A stretch of DNA of 64,000 nucleotides from Burkholderia cepacia ATCC 25416. Lineage in GTDB: Bacteria; Pseudomonadota; Gammaproteobacteria; Burkholderiales; Burkholderiaceae. Position 1 is the first letter of the stretch. Each line of letters begins with the position of its first letter. The stretch spans positions 248,001 to 312,000 of the forward strand of contig NZ_CP012983.1 in NCBI RefSeq assembly GCF_001411495.1, given 5' to 3'. This document shows positions 18,295-27,235 of this stretch, in pieces. Made by a program: the position numbers and the translations under genes. The notes beneath the pieces are model-generated. The model did not search any database and was not told the DNA's origin. It saw only the letters and a program-made list of their open reading frames with translations.

Positions 18295-20148
18295 CTACTG
18301 CTCCGCTTTCTCCACCTCCGCCGTTTCGCCGAGGAACCCGCCGCTCTGGTGCGCCCACAGCGCAGCATAGATGCCGCCGGCCTGCAGCAGTTGCTGGTGC
18401 GTGCCTTCCTCGACGATGCGCCCTTCGTCGAGCACGATCAGCCGGTCCATCGCCGCGATGGTCGACAGCCGGTGCGCGATCGCGATCACCGTCTTGCCGC
18501 TCATCAGGCCGTCGAGGCTGCGCTGGATCGCGACTTCGACCTCGGAATCGAGCGCGCTGGTCGCTTCGTCGAGCACGAGGATCGGCGCGTCCTTGAGCAT
18601 CACGCGCGCGATCGCGACGCGCTGCCGCTGGCCGCCCGACAGTTTCACGCCGCGTTCGCCGACCTCGACGTCGTAGCCGCTGCGGCCGTGGCGGTCGCGC
18701 AGCCGGTCGATGAATTCGGACGCCTCCGCGCGCACGGCCGCGTCGTGCATCTCGCGCTCGGTGGCGTCGGGGCGCCCGTACAGGATGTTCTCGCGCATCG
18801 TCCGGTGCAGCAGCGACGTATCCTGCGTGACCATCCCGATCGCGCCGCGCAGGCTGTCCTGCGTGACGTGCGCGATGTCCTGCCCGTCGATCCGGATCGT
18901 GCCGCCGCCCACGTCGTAGAAGCGCAGCAGCAGGTTCACGAGCGTCGACTTGCCGGCACCCGAGCGGCCGATCAGGCCGATCCGCTCGCCGGGCCGGATC
19001 GTCAGGTTCAACCCGTCGAACACGGCACGGTCGTTGTCCTCGTGCGCGAACTGCACGTTGTCGAACACGATCCCGCCGCGCTGCACCGCGAGCGGCTTCG
19101 CATCGGGCGCGTCGACCACGCTGCGCACCTTCGTCAGCGTATTGATGCCGTCCTGGATCGTGCCGACGTTCTCGAACAGCTCGGTCATTTCCCACATGAT
19201 CCAGTGCGAATAACTCGACAGGCGCAGCGCCATCGCGATCACCGCCGCGACGACGCCCGCGCTCGCCTCGCCGTGCATCCACAGATACAGCGCGAGGCCG
19301 GTCGAGCCGACCAGCAGCAGCGTCGACAGCAGGTGATTGACGATCTCGAACGCGCTGACGAGGCGCATCTGCGCGTCGCCGGTCGCCTTGAACGCTTCCA
19401 TCGCGCGCCGCGCGTGGTCGGCTTCCCGCCGCGTGTGCGAGAACAGCTTCACGGTCGTGATGTTCGAATACGCGTCGGTGATGCGGCCCGTCATCAGCGC
19501 GCGCGCATCGGCCTGGCGGCTGCCGACGGCGCCCAGGCGCGGCACGAAGAACGCGCATGCCGCGCCGTAGCCGAGCGCCCACAGCGCGAGCGGGATCATC
19601 AGCCGCCAGTCGAAGCTGGCCGCGAGCGCGAGGATGCCGATCAGGTACGCGGCGACGCCGATCACGACGTCGACCGACATGAACAGCGCATCGCGCACCG
19701 CGAGCGCGGTCTGCATGATCTTGGTCGTCACGCGGCCCGCGAATTCGTTCGCGTAGAACGACAGGCTCTGGTCGAGCATCAGCCGGTGAAACAGCCAGCG
19801 CAGCCGCATCGGGAAGTTGATCGCGAGCACCTGGTGCTTGACCATCGTATGCAGCGCGATCAGCAATGCGCTGCCGGCGAGGATTGCCGCGAAAGCGGTG
19901 AGCGTGCCGAAGTGCCGGCCGCCGAAATCCGCCGGCGTCGCGGACGCGAGCCAGTCGACCACGCGGCCCATCATCGCGAACAGCGCGGCTTCGTACGCGG
20001 CCAGCGCGGCCGACGTGAGCGCGATCAGCAGGATCCAGCTGCGCGCGCCTTTCGTGCACGCCCAGACGAACGAGAAGAATCCCTTCGGCGGCGTGACGGG
20101 ATCTTCGAGCGGGAAAGTCGGCAGGCGCCGTTCAAACCACGAAAACAT
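18295..20148 (-). CDS. ABC exporter, fused permease and ATPase (MsbA/multidrug type)
   Basis: A 617-residue half-transporter. The membrane domain (about 1-330, six helices) is followed by the nucleotide-binding domain (about 365-600). The latter shows Walker A GRSGAGKST, signature LSGGQRQRVAIAR, Walker B ILVLDEATSALD and H-loop AIAHRLST. It should function as a homodimer exporting lipids, peptides or drugs. GGAGAGG lies before the ATG. An upstream in-frame start would overlap the next gene and lacks a ribosome binding site. Cargo is unknown. Confidence 0.92.
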   Translation of the reverse strand: MFSWFERRLPTFPLEDPVTPPKGFFSFVWACTKGARSWILLIALTSAALAAYEAALFAMMGRVVDWLASATPADFGGRHFGTLTAFAAILAGSALLIALHTMVKHQVLAINFPMRLRWLFHRLMLDQSLSFYANEFAGRVTTKIMQTALAVRDALFMSVDVVIGVAAYLIGILALAASFDWRLMIPLALWALGYGAACAFFVPRLGAVGSRQADARALMTGRITDAYSNITTVKLFSHTRREADHARRAMEAFKATGDAQMRLVSAFEIVNHLLSTLLLVGSTGLALYLWMHGEASAGVVAAVIAMALRLSSYSHWIMWEMTELFENVGTIQDGINTLTKVRSVVDAPDAKPLAVQRGGIVFDNVQFAHEDNDRAVFDGLNLTIRPGERIGLIGRSGAGKSTLVNLLLRFYDVGGGTIRIDGQDIAHVTQDSLRGAIGMVTQDTSLLHRTMRENILYGRPDATEREMHDAAVRAEASEFIDRLRDRHGRSGYDVEVGERGVKLSGGQRQRVAIARVMLKDAPILVLDEATSALDSEVEVAIQRSLDGLMSGKTVIAIAHRLSTIAAMDRLIVLDEGRIVEEGTHQQLLQAGGIYAALWAHQSGGFLGETAEVEKAEQ

Positions 20149-20244
20149 TGAAACCTCTCCTTGATGCGGCCACGCCTGCCGGCGCGGCCGTATTGCCTGT
20201 TTCAGGTGCGGCGCCTTCGCTGCGCCGCGGTACTGCACACGTGT

Positions 20245-21264
20245 TCACTGCGACCGGATCCACGCCTCGATCGGGGCGAGCGTGCCCGGCGCATACGCAT
20301 GGCGGCCGAGCGCCATGTACAACCATGTCTTCCACGTCGGCCAGTCGGACTCGAGCTGGTAGTCGAACCAGCCGGCGCGCAGCAACCCATGCGTCGCACC
20401 GGGCACGACCATCACGCGCCGGTCGGGCCGGTTCGCGAAGGCATGCGTGTAGGCATTCGCCTCGTCGACCGGATCGACATTGCGGTCCTGCGCGCCCCAC
20501 ACGGCCAGCACGGGCCCCTGCATCGCCGCGAGCGCCTGCGACGAATCCTCCAGGTAGTTGCGTGCGATGAAGCCGAAGCGGCGCGGCTCGATGTCGGGGC
20601 GCCGCTGCGGATCGGCGGGTACGTCCGTCCGGCCGAAGATTTCGTCGTTGTCGCGTCGCTCGGCGGCCAGTGTCGCATCGATTCGATCCGGCTGCAGACC
20701 CGTTGCCTGGAGCTGCTGCCGCGTCAGGTAGGTGCCTTGCCGGCGCCAGCTGACGGCGCCGCCGACGATCACCGAGAACGCCGGTCGCACCGCATTCGCG
20801 ACGCGCGGCACGACCCAGCCGCCTTGCGAGAAGCCGAGCAGGCCGATCTTGTGCGCGGGGCCGACGACGGCGCGCACGCGCGCCATCGCGGCGATCGTTT
20901 CGTTCGCACGATCCTGCATCGATTGCGCGAGCCAGTCGCCGCCGCTGCGGCCGGTGCCCTGCTTGTCCCATGCGAACACGCCGATGCCGGCGTCGAGCAG
21001 GCTGTTGACGAGCGGCAGCATCGCGTCGTCGGAGAAGCGGGTGCGCGGCCCGTCACCGTGCACGAGCAGTACGATCGGCGCGCCGGGCGCATGGGCCGGC
21101 AGCGCGAGCGTGCCGACGAGGCCGGCGCCGTTGGCGCGGAACGTGAGCGACGACACGTTCGCGCCCTTCAGCTCGAAGTCGGCGAGGCCGCGCAGCACGA
21201 GCGCACCGGCCGCGACGAGCACGAACAGGACGAGCGCGATGCCGGCAATGACGATTCGTTTCAA
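20245..21264 (-). CDS. Membrane-anchored alpha/beta hydrolase (serine esterase or peptidase type)
   Basis: A 339-residue hydrolase with an N-terminal hydrophobic anchor or uncleaved signal (residues 4-26). The fold motifs follow: LLVHGDGPRTRF near the oxyanion hole, LGFSQGGWV with nucleophilic Ser in GFSQGG, VWGAQDRNVDP with the acidic residue, and GATHGLLR with the catalytic His. It resembles the BAAT or dienelactone-type hydrolases. It is divergent from a TetR regulator, which probably represses it. Substrate unknown. Confidence 0.87.
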   Translation of the reverse strand: MKRIVIAGIALVLFVLVAAGALVLRGLADFELKGANVSSLTFRANGAGLVGTLALPAHAPGAPIVLLVHGDGPRTRFSDDAMLPLVNSLLDAGIGVFAWDKQGTGRSGGDWLAQSMQDRANETIAAMARVRAVVGPAHKIGLLGFSQGGWVVPRVANAVRPAFSVIVGGAVSWRRQGTYLTRQQLQATGLQPDRIDATLAAERRDNDEIFGRTDVPADPQRRPDIEPRRFGFIARNYLEDSSQALAAMQGPVLAVWGAQDRNVDPVDEANAYTHAFANRPDRRVMVVPGATHGLLRAGWFDYQLESDWPTWKTWLYMALGRHAYAPGTLAPIEAWIRSQ

Positions 21265-21362
21265 GAGGCCCTCGGTACGGTGGCGTGAGCGGATGCCGCA
21301 GGCGGCATGTGCGGGGGCACGCTGCCTTGACGCCTGCAGGACGTCGCCACGATAATAGATCG

Positions 21363-21377
21363 ATTAATCAGTCTAAT
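21363..21377. promoter_or_regulatory. Imperfect dyad, candidate TetR operator
   Basis: An AT-rich 15-mer with ATTA and TAAT as outer arms and partial inner symmetry (10 of 14 paired positions). It lies between the divergent hydrolase and TetR genes, 36 bp before the TetR start. A plausible operator shared by both promoters; binding is inferred. Confidence 0.4.
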
Positions 21378-21412
21378 AAAGATTCGAGTCATCGTCGAGT
21401 ACGGAGTGCCTG

Positions 21413-22009
21413 TTGAGAAAGATCGATCCTGAAAGAGTGGAAGCGAAGCGGCGCCAGATCCTGGATGCCGCGATCGACTGTTTTGCGCGCGACGGCTTTC
21501 ATGCGACGTCCACGGCCGCGATCTGCAAGGCGGCTGGCATGAGCCCCGGCAACCTGTTCCACTATTTTCCGACGAAGGCGGCGATCATCGAGGCAGTCGC
21601 GCAGGACGACCAGCGCGAGATGGCCGAACTGTTCGCGCGGTACGCGGACGCCGACGACGCGCTGGCCGCGATCGAGGAGATCGCACTGACGTTGATGGAA
21701 CTGTCGAGCGATCCCGTCTATGCGCGCATCTGCGTCGAGACCGCGGCGGAGGCGACGCGCAATCCGGACGTCGCCGCGCTGTTCGCGGCGAACGAGGCGC
21801 AGGTGAAAGGGCGGATGGTCGCGCTGATCAAGCGCGGTGTGGCGCAAGGGAAGATCGACGCAAGCCTGAAGCCCGATCTTGTCGCGACGTGGTTGCTCGC
21901 GCTCGCGGAAGGCGCGGTCGGGCGCGTCGTGTTCGAACCGGGGTTCAAGCCGCGCGCGCATCGGGCGATGTTGCGGACGATCATTCGGCGGATGTTGAAG
22001 CCGCAGTGA
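21413..22009 (+). CDS. TetR/AcrR family regulator
   Basis: A 198-residue repressor starting at TTG after a GGAG motif. The helix-turn-helix is within residues 10-55 (STAAICKAAGMSPGNLFHYFPTK, the standard TetR pattern). The C-terminal domain, including ICVETAAEATRNPDVA, resembles the C-terminal fold found in BetI and RutR-like proteins. It faces the membrane-anchored hydrolase with an AT-rich dyad between, so local repression is likely. The inducer is unknown. Confidence 0.9.
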   Translation: MRKIDPERVEAKRRQILDAAIDCFARDGFHATSTAAICKAAGMSPGNLFHYFPTKAAIIEAVAQDDQREMAELFARYADADDALAAIEEIALTLMELSSDPVYARICVETAAEATRNPDVAALFAANEAQVKGRMVALIKRGVAQGKIDASLKPDLVATWLLALAEGAVGRVVFEPGFKPRAHRAMLRTIIRRMLKPQ

Positions 22010-22150
22010 GGATCGCGGATCCGGTTTGACGCCCGCCCGGTTCGGGTGCAATGCGCCGCACCGAACCGGATGCGGGCATCCCGCGGCCATTGGCCGGCGA
22101 GCGCGGACAAGGCGTTCGGTGCGCTACGCATTGCGCCCTTAAAAAAGTTC

Positions 22151-22181
22151 TTGACTGTCTATCTATGAGTAGATAAAGTTC
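22151..22181 (+). promoter_or_regulatory. Promoter with TetR operator copy 1 (TATCTA/TAGATA)
   Basis: TTGACT (-35) is followed 17 bp later by TAAAGT (-10-like). Between them sits a perfect inverted repeat, TATCTA and TAGATA with a 4-bp spacer TGAG (22160-22175). The predicted transcription start falls at or beside the ATG at 22187, and no Shine-Dalgarno is visible, so the mRNA may be leaderless. Near-copies of this 31-mer occur before the Ohr gene. Confidence 0.65.
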
Positions 22182-22186
22182 GCTCC

Positions 22187-22753
22187 ATGGAAACGAAACC
22201 GACCGTCCGCGAACAGATTCTCGACCATGCGACCACGCTGATGATGCTGCGCGGTTACAACGGCTTCAGCTATCGAGACCTGTCCGACCTGGTGGGCGTG
22301 AAGACGTCGAGCATCCACTACTACTTCCCGTCGAAGGACGACCTCGTGCTGGAAGCGGTGGCGGCATATAGCGACGAAGTCCTCTCGGCCATGCGGGCGA
22401 TCGATCCGGCGTTGCCGGCCGACGTGAAGCTGAGCCTGTACACGAAGATGTTCGGCCGGACGCTCGGCGACGGCAACCTGATCTGCCTGTGCGGGATGCT
22501 CGCGGCCGACATCGAAACGTTGCCGGAGAATGTGCGGCAGGCGGTGCAGGCGTTCTTCAAGGCCAACGAGAGCTGGCTGGCGGAATTGTTGAAGCAGGGC
22601 GCGCGGGAAGGCACGCTGCAGTTCAGCGGCGAGCCCGAGACGGCCGCGCGCACGTTGTACGCGGCGTTCCAGGGCAGCGTGCTGGCCAGCCGGCTGTTTC
22701 ACACGCGGGCGCGCCTCGAAGATGTCGAGGCCGTCTGGAAAAAGCGGTCCTGA
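22187..22753 (+). CDS. TetR/AcrR family regulator of the adjacent Ohr/hydrolase genes
   Basis: A 188-residue TetR repressor. The helix-turn-helix lies at residues 8-52 (YRDLSDLVGVKTSSIHYYFPSKDD). The C-terminal domain has one conspicuous Cys-containing stretch, GNLICLCGMLAADIE, with two cysteines close together that could sense oxidants. Its promoter holds one copy of a TATCTA palindrome that recurs twice before ohr, so I infer autoregulation and control of the Ohr/hydrolase pair. Ohr genes are usually under a MarR-type OhrR, so TetR control is noteworthy. A terminator follows the gene. Confidence 0.9.
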   Translation: METKPTVREQILDHATTLMMLRGYNGFSYRDLSDLVGVKTSSIHYYFPSKDDLVLEAVAAYSDEVLSAMRAIDPALPADVKLSLYTKMFGRTLGDGNLICLCGMLAADIETLPENVRQAVQAFFKANESWLAELLKQGAREGTLQFSGEPETAARTLYAAFQGSVLASRLFHTRARLEDVEAVWKKRS

Positions 22754-22770
22754 CGGAGCGCGCATGCAGT

Positions 22771-22791
22771 GAGGCGGTTCGCCGCCTTTTT
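22771..22791 (+). terminator. Rho-independent terminator after the TetR gene
   Basis: GGCGG, loop TTCG, CCGCC, then TTTTT. It separates TetR transcription from the Ohr promoter. Confidence 0.75.
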
Positions 22792-22798
22792 ATTGAAT

Positions 22799-22829
22799 CT
22801 CACTGTCTATCTATGGGTAGATAGAGTTC
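22799..22829 (+). promoter_or_regulatory. TetR operator copy 2, upstream of ohr
   Basis: This 31-mer matches the TetR promoter segment at 27 of 31 positions. It keeps the perfect TATCTA/TAGATA dyad (22808-22823, spacer TGGG) and the AGTTC tail. The -35 equivalent is altered (CTCACT instead of TTGACT), so it looks like an operator rather than a second strong promoter. Confidence 0.65.
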
Positions 22830-22866
22830 TGGCGCAGATGGCTCGACCATCTGCATTTTTGGGGAT

Positions 22867-22892
22867 GTTTATCTATCTATGAGTAGATAAAC
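22867..22892 (+). promoter_or_regulatory. TetR operator copy 3, upstream of ohr
   Basis: It contains TATCTA and TAGATA with spacer TGAG (22874-22889). There is also a second, overlapping 8-bp inverted repeat, GTTTATCT and AGATAAAC, whose centre is shifted by two bases. It lies 85 bp before the ohr start. Confidence 0.65.
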
Positions 22893-22976
22893 AGGCGCGA
22901 TGCGGGCAGCAAGGCTGTCGGCACGCGATCCCCGGTTCGAAGGCTGTTTCATTCATTTGCTGAAAAGGAGTCTGTC

Positions 22977-23402
22977 ATGTCGATCGAAAAAGTGCTGTAC
23001 CGCGCCCATGCAAAAGCCACCGGCGGCCGTGACGGCCGTGCCACGGTGCCCGAGAGCAACCTCGACCTGAAACTGACCACGCCGCGCGAGCTCGGCGGCG
23101 CGGGCGGCGCAGGCGCGAACCCCGAGCAACTGTTCGCCGCCGGCTACAGCGCGTGCTTCATCGGCGCGATGAAGTTCGTCGCGGCCCGCGACAAGATCGC
23201 GATGCCCACGGACGCTTCCATCGAAGGCAGCGTCGGCATCGGCGCGATCCCGAACGGCTTCGGCATCGAAGTCGAACTGACGATCTCGCTGCCGGGCCTC
23301 GATCGCGACATCGCGCAAACGCTGATCGACCGTGCGCACCTCGTGTGCCCGTATTCGAACGCGACGCGCGGCAACATCGACGTCACGCTCACGCTTGCCT
23401 GA
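22977..23402 (+). CDS. ohr: Organic hydroperoxide resistance protein (Ohr/OsmC family)
   Basis: A 141-residue thiol peroxidase that reduces organic and fatty-acid hydroperoxides. Both catalytic cysteines are visible: Cys60 in GYSACF and Cys124 in HLVCPYSN. Length and the N-terminal [13 protein letters not shown] are typical of Ohr rather than OsmC. AAAAGGAG is well placed. It is followed after 58 bp, with no terminator, by an exported hydrolase, so the two are probably one operon. Two TATCTA palindromes upstream tie it to the neighbouring TetR regulator. Confidence 0.93.
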   Translation: MSIEKVLYRAHAKATGGRDGRATVPESNLDLKLTTPRELGGAGGAGANPEQLFAAGYSACFIGAMKFVAARDKIAMPTDASIEGSVGIGAIPNGFGIEVELTISLPGLDRDIAQTLIDRAHLVCPYSNATRGNIDVTLTLA

Positions 23403-23460
23403 TCGGTCGCACTGCGAATCATCCATCGTCATTTACCGCCTGAAGCCAAGGAACACCATC

Positions 23461-24495
23461 ATGAAGATCGTCAAGCCGCTGCTGATCGCTGCCGCCGTCG
23501 CCGCTGTACTGTCCACCTCGACCACCGCATTCGCCGCCGGTGCCGATACCGTCCGTCCCGATACGGCGACGAGCGCTTTCCTCGCCGCGCTGAACGGCCA
23601 GAAGGGCCCGGGCCTCGAAACGCTGAGCCCCGCGAAGGCGCGCCAGGTGCTGGTCGACGCGCAGAACGGCACGAAGGTCGACCTGTCGGGGATCGACGTG
23701 TCGAACCGCACGATCGAACAGGACGGCCTGTCCGTACCGGTCACGATCGTTCGTCCGCAAGGTGCGACGGGCACGCTGCCGGTGTTCGTGTTCATCCACG
23801 GCGGCGGCTGGGTGCTCGGCGATTTTCCGACGCATGAACGCCTCGTCCGCGATCTCGTCGTGCAATCGGGGGCCGTCGCGGTGTTCGTGAACTACACGCC
23901 GTCGCCGGAAGCGCATTACCCGGTCGCGATCAACCAGGCGTATGCGGCGACGAAGTGGGTGGCCGCGCACGGCGCGGAGATCGGCGTCGACGGCAGCCGC
24001 CTCGCGGTGGTCGGCAACAGCGTCGGCGGGAACATGGCGGCCGTGGTGGCGCTGATGGCGAAGGACAAGGGTGGCCCCGCGATCCGCTTCCAGGGGCTGA
24101 TGTGGCCGGTCACGGACCACAACTTCAACACGGGTTCGTACAACGCGTATCAGCAAGGGCACTTCCTGACGCGGCCGATGATGAAGTGGTTCTGGGATGC
24201 CTATACGAAGAACGAAGCGCAACGCAACGAGATCTACGCGTCGCCGCTGCGCGCAAGCACCGCGCAGTTGAAGGGCCTGCCGCCCGCGCTGATCCAGGTC
24301 GCGCAGTTCGACGTGCTGCGTGACGAGGGCGAAGCGTACGGCCGCAAGCTCGACGCGGCCGGCGTCGATGCGACGACCACGCGCTACGACGGCACGATCC
24401 ATGATTTCGGTTTGCTGAACGCGCTGGCCGGCGACGCGCCGACGAAGGCCGCGACGAAGGCGATGGCGAATGAACTCGCGACGCGACTGAAGTAA
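23461..24495 (+). CDS. Exported alpha/beta hydrolase, hormone-sensitive-lipase family
   Basis: A 344-residue esterase with a signal peptide (residues 1-26, cut near AFA-AG). The HSL oxyanion motif HGGGW is at 113-117 and the nucleophile Ser187 is in GNSVGG. FDVLRDEG carries the acid and IHDFGLLNAL the His. It should act on short-chain esters in the periplasm. It is the second gene of the Ohr operon, suggesting a role in dealing with lipid-derived or peroxide-linked esters; this is inference. A terminator pair follows. Confidence 0.9.
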   Translation: MKIVKPLLIAAAVAAVLSTSTTAFAAGADTVRPDTATSAFLAALNGQKGPGLETLSPAKARQVLVDAQNGTKVDLSGIDVSNRTIEQDGLSVPVTIVRPQGATGTLPVFVFIHGGGWVLGDFPTHERLVRDLVVQSGAVAVFVNYTPSPEAHYPVAINQAYAATKWVAAHGAEIGVDGSRLAVVGNSVGGNMAAVVALMAKDKGGPAIRFQGLMWPVTDHNFNTGSYNAYQQGHFLTRPMMKWFWDAYTKNEAQRNEIYASPLRASTAQLKGLPPALIQVAQFDVLRDEGEAYGRKLDAAGVDATTTRYDGTIHDFGLLNALAGDAPTKAATKAMANELATRLK

Positions 24496-24505
24496 GCGAC
24501 GGGTT

Positions 24506-24580
24506 CGCACTCGCGCTGCCCGTGAGGCGGGGCAGCGCGAGTGCGCATGACGACGAGGCGGGCGCATGCCCGCCTTTGTT
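24506..24580 (+). terminator. Two consecutive hairpins after the hydrolase gene
   Basis: Hairpin 1 has a perfect 16-bp stem (24506-24521 with 24530-24545) and an 8-base loop. Hairpin 2 is GGCGGGC, GCAT, GCCCGCC (24557-24574), followed by TTTGTT. Together they make a strong transcription stop for the Ohr operon. Confidence 0.75.
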
Positions 24581-24892
24581 GCGTGCGGCGCGTGAACCGG
24601 GCGAATGTGCGGGCCTGCAACCCGCACGCCCCGCACGCCCCGATCGCCCGCGATTTTTCGTCCCGGTTCGGCAGCACGAGCTCCGTCGCGAATCGCGCCG
24701 CAGCGTCGGCTTCGCGTGGTGCTTCACGGCGTGCCCGTGACCACCCGCATCGTTGGCCCCGGCGCCCGCTAGGCCCCGCGCCGCGGGCATTGTTGGTACG
24801 ATCGCGCGTATCGTCCACGCCGGCGCCGCAAGCCGCCGGCCATCGGTCGCGCGGCCGTACGACAGCGCGGCCCCGTTCGGGAGAAGCGTTTC

Positions 24893-25264
24893 ATGCTGCA
24901 GGCGTTCGCGGTCTTGCTGACCTTCCAGTGTCTCGGGGAAGGCGTGTCTTACCTGTTCGGCCTGCCGGTGCCGGGCCCCGTGATCGGCATGCTGCTGCTG
25001 TTCGGCTTCGTGATGCTGCGCCCGCAGGTGGCCGACACGATCGAGCCGACCGCGCTCGAGCTGTTGCGCCACCTGTCGCTGCTGTTCGTGCCGGCCGGCG
25101 TCGGCATCATGGTGTCGGCCGACCGCGTGCGCGGCGATGCGCTCGCGGTCGTCGTCGCGCTGGCCGTCAGCACCACGCTCGCGATCGCCGTGACGGCGCT
25201 CGTGACGCGTGCACTGCTGCGGCGCCAGCGGCGCGCGGGCGATGCGGTGGAGGGCACGCAATGA
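24893..25264 (+). CDS. lrgA: LrgA/CidA family holin-like protein
   Basis: A 123-residue membrane protein with four hydrophobic segments. The family motifs are FQCLGEGVSYLFGLPVPGPVIGM and LSLLFVPAGVGIM. LrgA/CidA proteins affect murein hydrolase activity, autolysis and export of small metabolites such as pyruvate, usually with LrgB. Its stop codon overlaps the ATG of the next gene (ATGA), so the two are translationally coupled. The 397 bp before it hold the upstream terminator but no other gene. Confidence 0.9.
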   Translation: MLQAFAVLLTFQCLGEGVSYLFGLPVPGPVIGMLLLFGFVMLRPQVADTIEPTALELLRHLSLLFVPAGVGIMVSADRVRGDALAVVVALAVSTTLAIAVTALVTRALLRRQRRAGDAVEGTQ

Positions 25265-25995
25265 CGGCCTTCCCGAAACTCGGCGCGATCTGGGTCTATC
25301 TCGCCGCGAGCCCGCTGCTGGGCCTGACCATCACGCTGATCGCGTATCTGTTCGCGCAGGCCGTCTATGCGCGGGCGCGCTTCAACCCGCTCGCGAACCC
25401 GGTGCTGATCGCGGTTGCGCTGATCGTCGTGCTGCTGACGATCACGCACACGCCGTACCCGACGTATTTCGAAGGCGCGCAGTTCGTCCACTTCCTGCTC
25501 GGCCCCGCGACCGTCGCGCTCGCGCTACCGCTGTACCGGCAGTGGTCGAAGCTGCGCCGCGCCGCGGTGCCGCTGCTGGTCGGCCTGCTCGCGGGCTCGC
25601 TGACCGCGATCGTGTCGGCGGTCGGCATCGCGGCGCTGTTCGGGGCGTCGCACCAGACGGTCGCGTCGCTCGCGCCGAAATCGGCGACGACGCCGATCGC
25701 GATGGCCGTCGCGGCGGAAATCGGCGGGATTCCGTCGCTCACCGCCGTGCTCGTGATCTCGACCGGGATCTTCGGGGCCGTGTGCGCGCGCGGGATCCTC
25801 AACGCACTGCGCGTCGACGAACCGGCCGTGCGCGGGTTCGCGCTCGGCGTCGCGTCGCACGGGATCGGCACCGCGCGCGCGTTCCAGGTCAGCGAGGAGG
25901 CCGGTGCGTTCGCCGGGCTCGGGATGGGGTTGAACGGCGTGCTCACCGCCTTCGTCGTGCCGGTCCTGCTGCCGGTGCTGTCGCGCTGGATCTGA
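25261..25995 (+). CDS. lrgB: LrgB/CidB family membrane protein
   Basis: A 244-residue integral-membrane partner of LrgA, with about seven hydrophobic segments. The conserved ALFGASHQTVASLAPKS and TTPIAMAVAAEIGG and the later ASHGIGTARAFQ are hallmark LrgB motifs. The start overlaps the lrgA stop. No LytTR-type regulator is adjacent, so control of this pair is not evident. Confidence 0.92.
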   Translation: MTAFPKLGAIWVYLAASPLLGLTITLIAYLFAQAVYARARFNPLANPVLIAVALIVVLLTITHTPYPTYFEGAQFVHFLLGPATVALALPLYRQWSKLRRAAVPLLVGLLAGSLTAIVSAVGIAALFGASHQTVASLAPKSATTPIAMAVAAEIGGIPSLTAVLVISTGIFGAVCARGILNALRVDEPAVRGFALGVASHGIGTARAFQVSEEAGAFAGLGMGLNGVLTAFVVPVLLPVLSRWI

Positions 25996-26225
25996 GCGCC
26001 GGCCGGGCCAGGCCGGGTTATCGGTTTCCCTGATGGCGCGGGCGACGCGCCGGAACGACGGCGTACGCGGTGCCCACGTATCGTTGCCGTTATCGGGAGA
26101 ATTCAGGAACGCACAAGGACAAGTACATACTGTTCGGCTAACGTTGCATCGGCGCCGTTGTCGCAAGCGGTCGTGTGCGCGCCGGTGTTCTATCCACAAT
26201 CAACAATCGACAAGGAGGTCCGGCC

Positions 26226-26531
26226 ATGAAGAAGTCTCGCGTGGTTTCGGTGGCAGTGGCGGTAACGGCGTCGTTCGGTCTGCTGTTGGCAGCCGCGCCG
26301 GCGGCATACGCGCAGGATCCGGCGTCCGCGCCGACGCAGAAGCAGATCGACAAGGCGCAGAAGAAGGCGGCCCGCAAGGCCGCCCGGGCGCGTCACGCGT
26401 CGGACCTGAAGGCGATCGGCACGGGCAGCGGCTACCGGCTGACCAACGACCAGAGCAACTACCCGCAGAACGCCGCGCAGAAGGCGCCCGCGACGAAGGC
26501 GGCGCCCGCCGCTCCGGCGTCGGGCCAGTAA
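26226..26531 (+). CDS. Small exported basic protein
   Basis: A 101-residue protein with a clear signal peptide (residues 1-27, cut near AYA-QD). A lysine/alanine-rich stretch follows (KQIDKAQKKAARKAARARHA), then GSGYRLTNDQSNYPQN and an alanine/proline-rich tail. A perfect AAGGAGG lies nine bases before the ATG, so it is likely well expressed. It resembles small periplasmic proteins found across Burkholderia that carry a DUF4148-like segment; that assignment is tentative. Confidence 0.75.
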   Translation: MKKSRVVSVAVAVTASFGLLLAAAPAAYAQDPASAPTQKQIDKAQKKAARKAARARHASDLKAIGTGSGYRLTNDQSNYPQNAAQKAPATKAAPAAPASGQ

Positions 26532-26552
26532 CAACGGCCGGGCCTGGGCACA

Positions 26553-26589
26553 GCGCACGCGGCGCCGGGTCGACCGGCGCCGTGTGCGC
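26553..26589 (+). terminator. Long GC-rich hairpin after the small exported protein
   Basis: A 16-bp stem with one G-T pair (26553-26568 with 26574-26589) and a 5-base loop. It sits between convergent genes and so can serve both. It lacks a U-tract, so it may act as a bidirectional or RNA-stabilising hairpin. Confidence 0.5.
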
Positions 26590-26615
26590 GTGTGCGGGGC
26601 CGCGAAGGCGGCCTG

Positions 26616-27218
26616 TTACGACGCGAGCTTGCTGGCGAGTTCCGCGACGTGCTTGCCTTGATAGCGCGCGATGTCGAGCTCGTTCGCGCTCGGCTGGCGG
26701 CTGCCGTCCGCGCCCGCGAGCGTGGTGGCGCCGTACGGCGTGCCGCCGGTGATTTCGTTCATGTTGACGAGGCCGCTGCACGCATACGGCACGCCCACGA
26801 TCACCATCCCGTGGTGCAGGAGCGTCGTGTGGAACGACGTGATCGTCGTTTCCTGGCCGCCGTGCTGCGTGCCGGTCGACGCGAACACGCTGCCGATCTT
26901 GCCGACGAGCGCGCCCTTCATCCACAGGCCGCCGGTCTGGTCGAGGAACGTGCGCATCTGGCCGGCCATGTTGCCGAAACGGGTCGGCGTGCCGAAGATG
27001 ATCGCATCGTAGCCGGGGAGTTCGTCCACGGTCGCGACCGGCGCAGCCTGGTCGACCTTCACGCCGATCGCCCGGGCCTGGTCGACGGGAATCGTTTCCG
27101 GCACGCGCTTGAGCGTGACCTCGACGCCGGGCACCGATTTCGCGCCTTCCGCGATGTGCTGCGCCATCGTTTCGACGTGCCCGTAGGACGAGTAATAAAG
27201 AACGAGTACCTTGGCCAT
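26616..27218 (-). CDS. wrbA: NAD(P)H:quinone oxidoreductase WrbA
   Basis: A 200-residue flavodoxin-like enzyme that reduces quinones by two electrons and protects against redox stress. FMN-binding motifs: YYSSYGHVE (phosphate loop, 8-16), [22 protein letters not shown], and [13 protein letters not shown]. Length and motifs match WrbA closely. A terminator stands between it and the upstream pirin gene, so it has its own promoter. Its neighbours pirin and Ohr also fit a redox-stress theme. Confidence 0.94.
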   Translation of the reverse strand: MAKVLVLYYSSYGHVETMAQHIAEGAKSVPGVEVTLKRVPETIPVDQARAIGVKVDQAAPVATVDELPGYDAIIFGTPTRFGNMAGQMRTFLDQTGGLWMKGALVGKIGSVFASTGTQHGGQETTITSFHTTLLHHGMVIVGVPYACSGLVNMNEITGGTPYGATTLAGADGSRQPSANELDIARYQGKHVAELASKLAS

Positions 27219-27235
27219 GTTGCGAATCTCCGATT

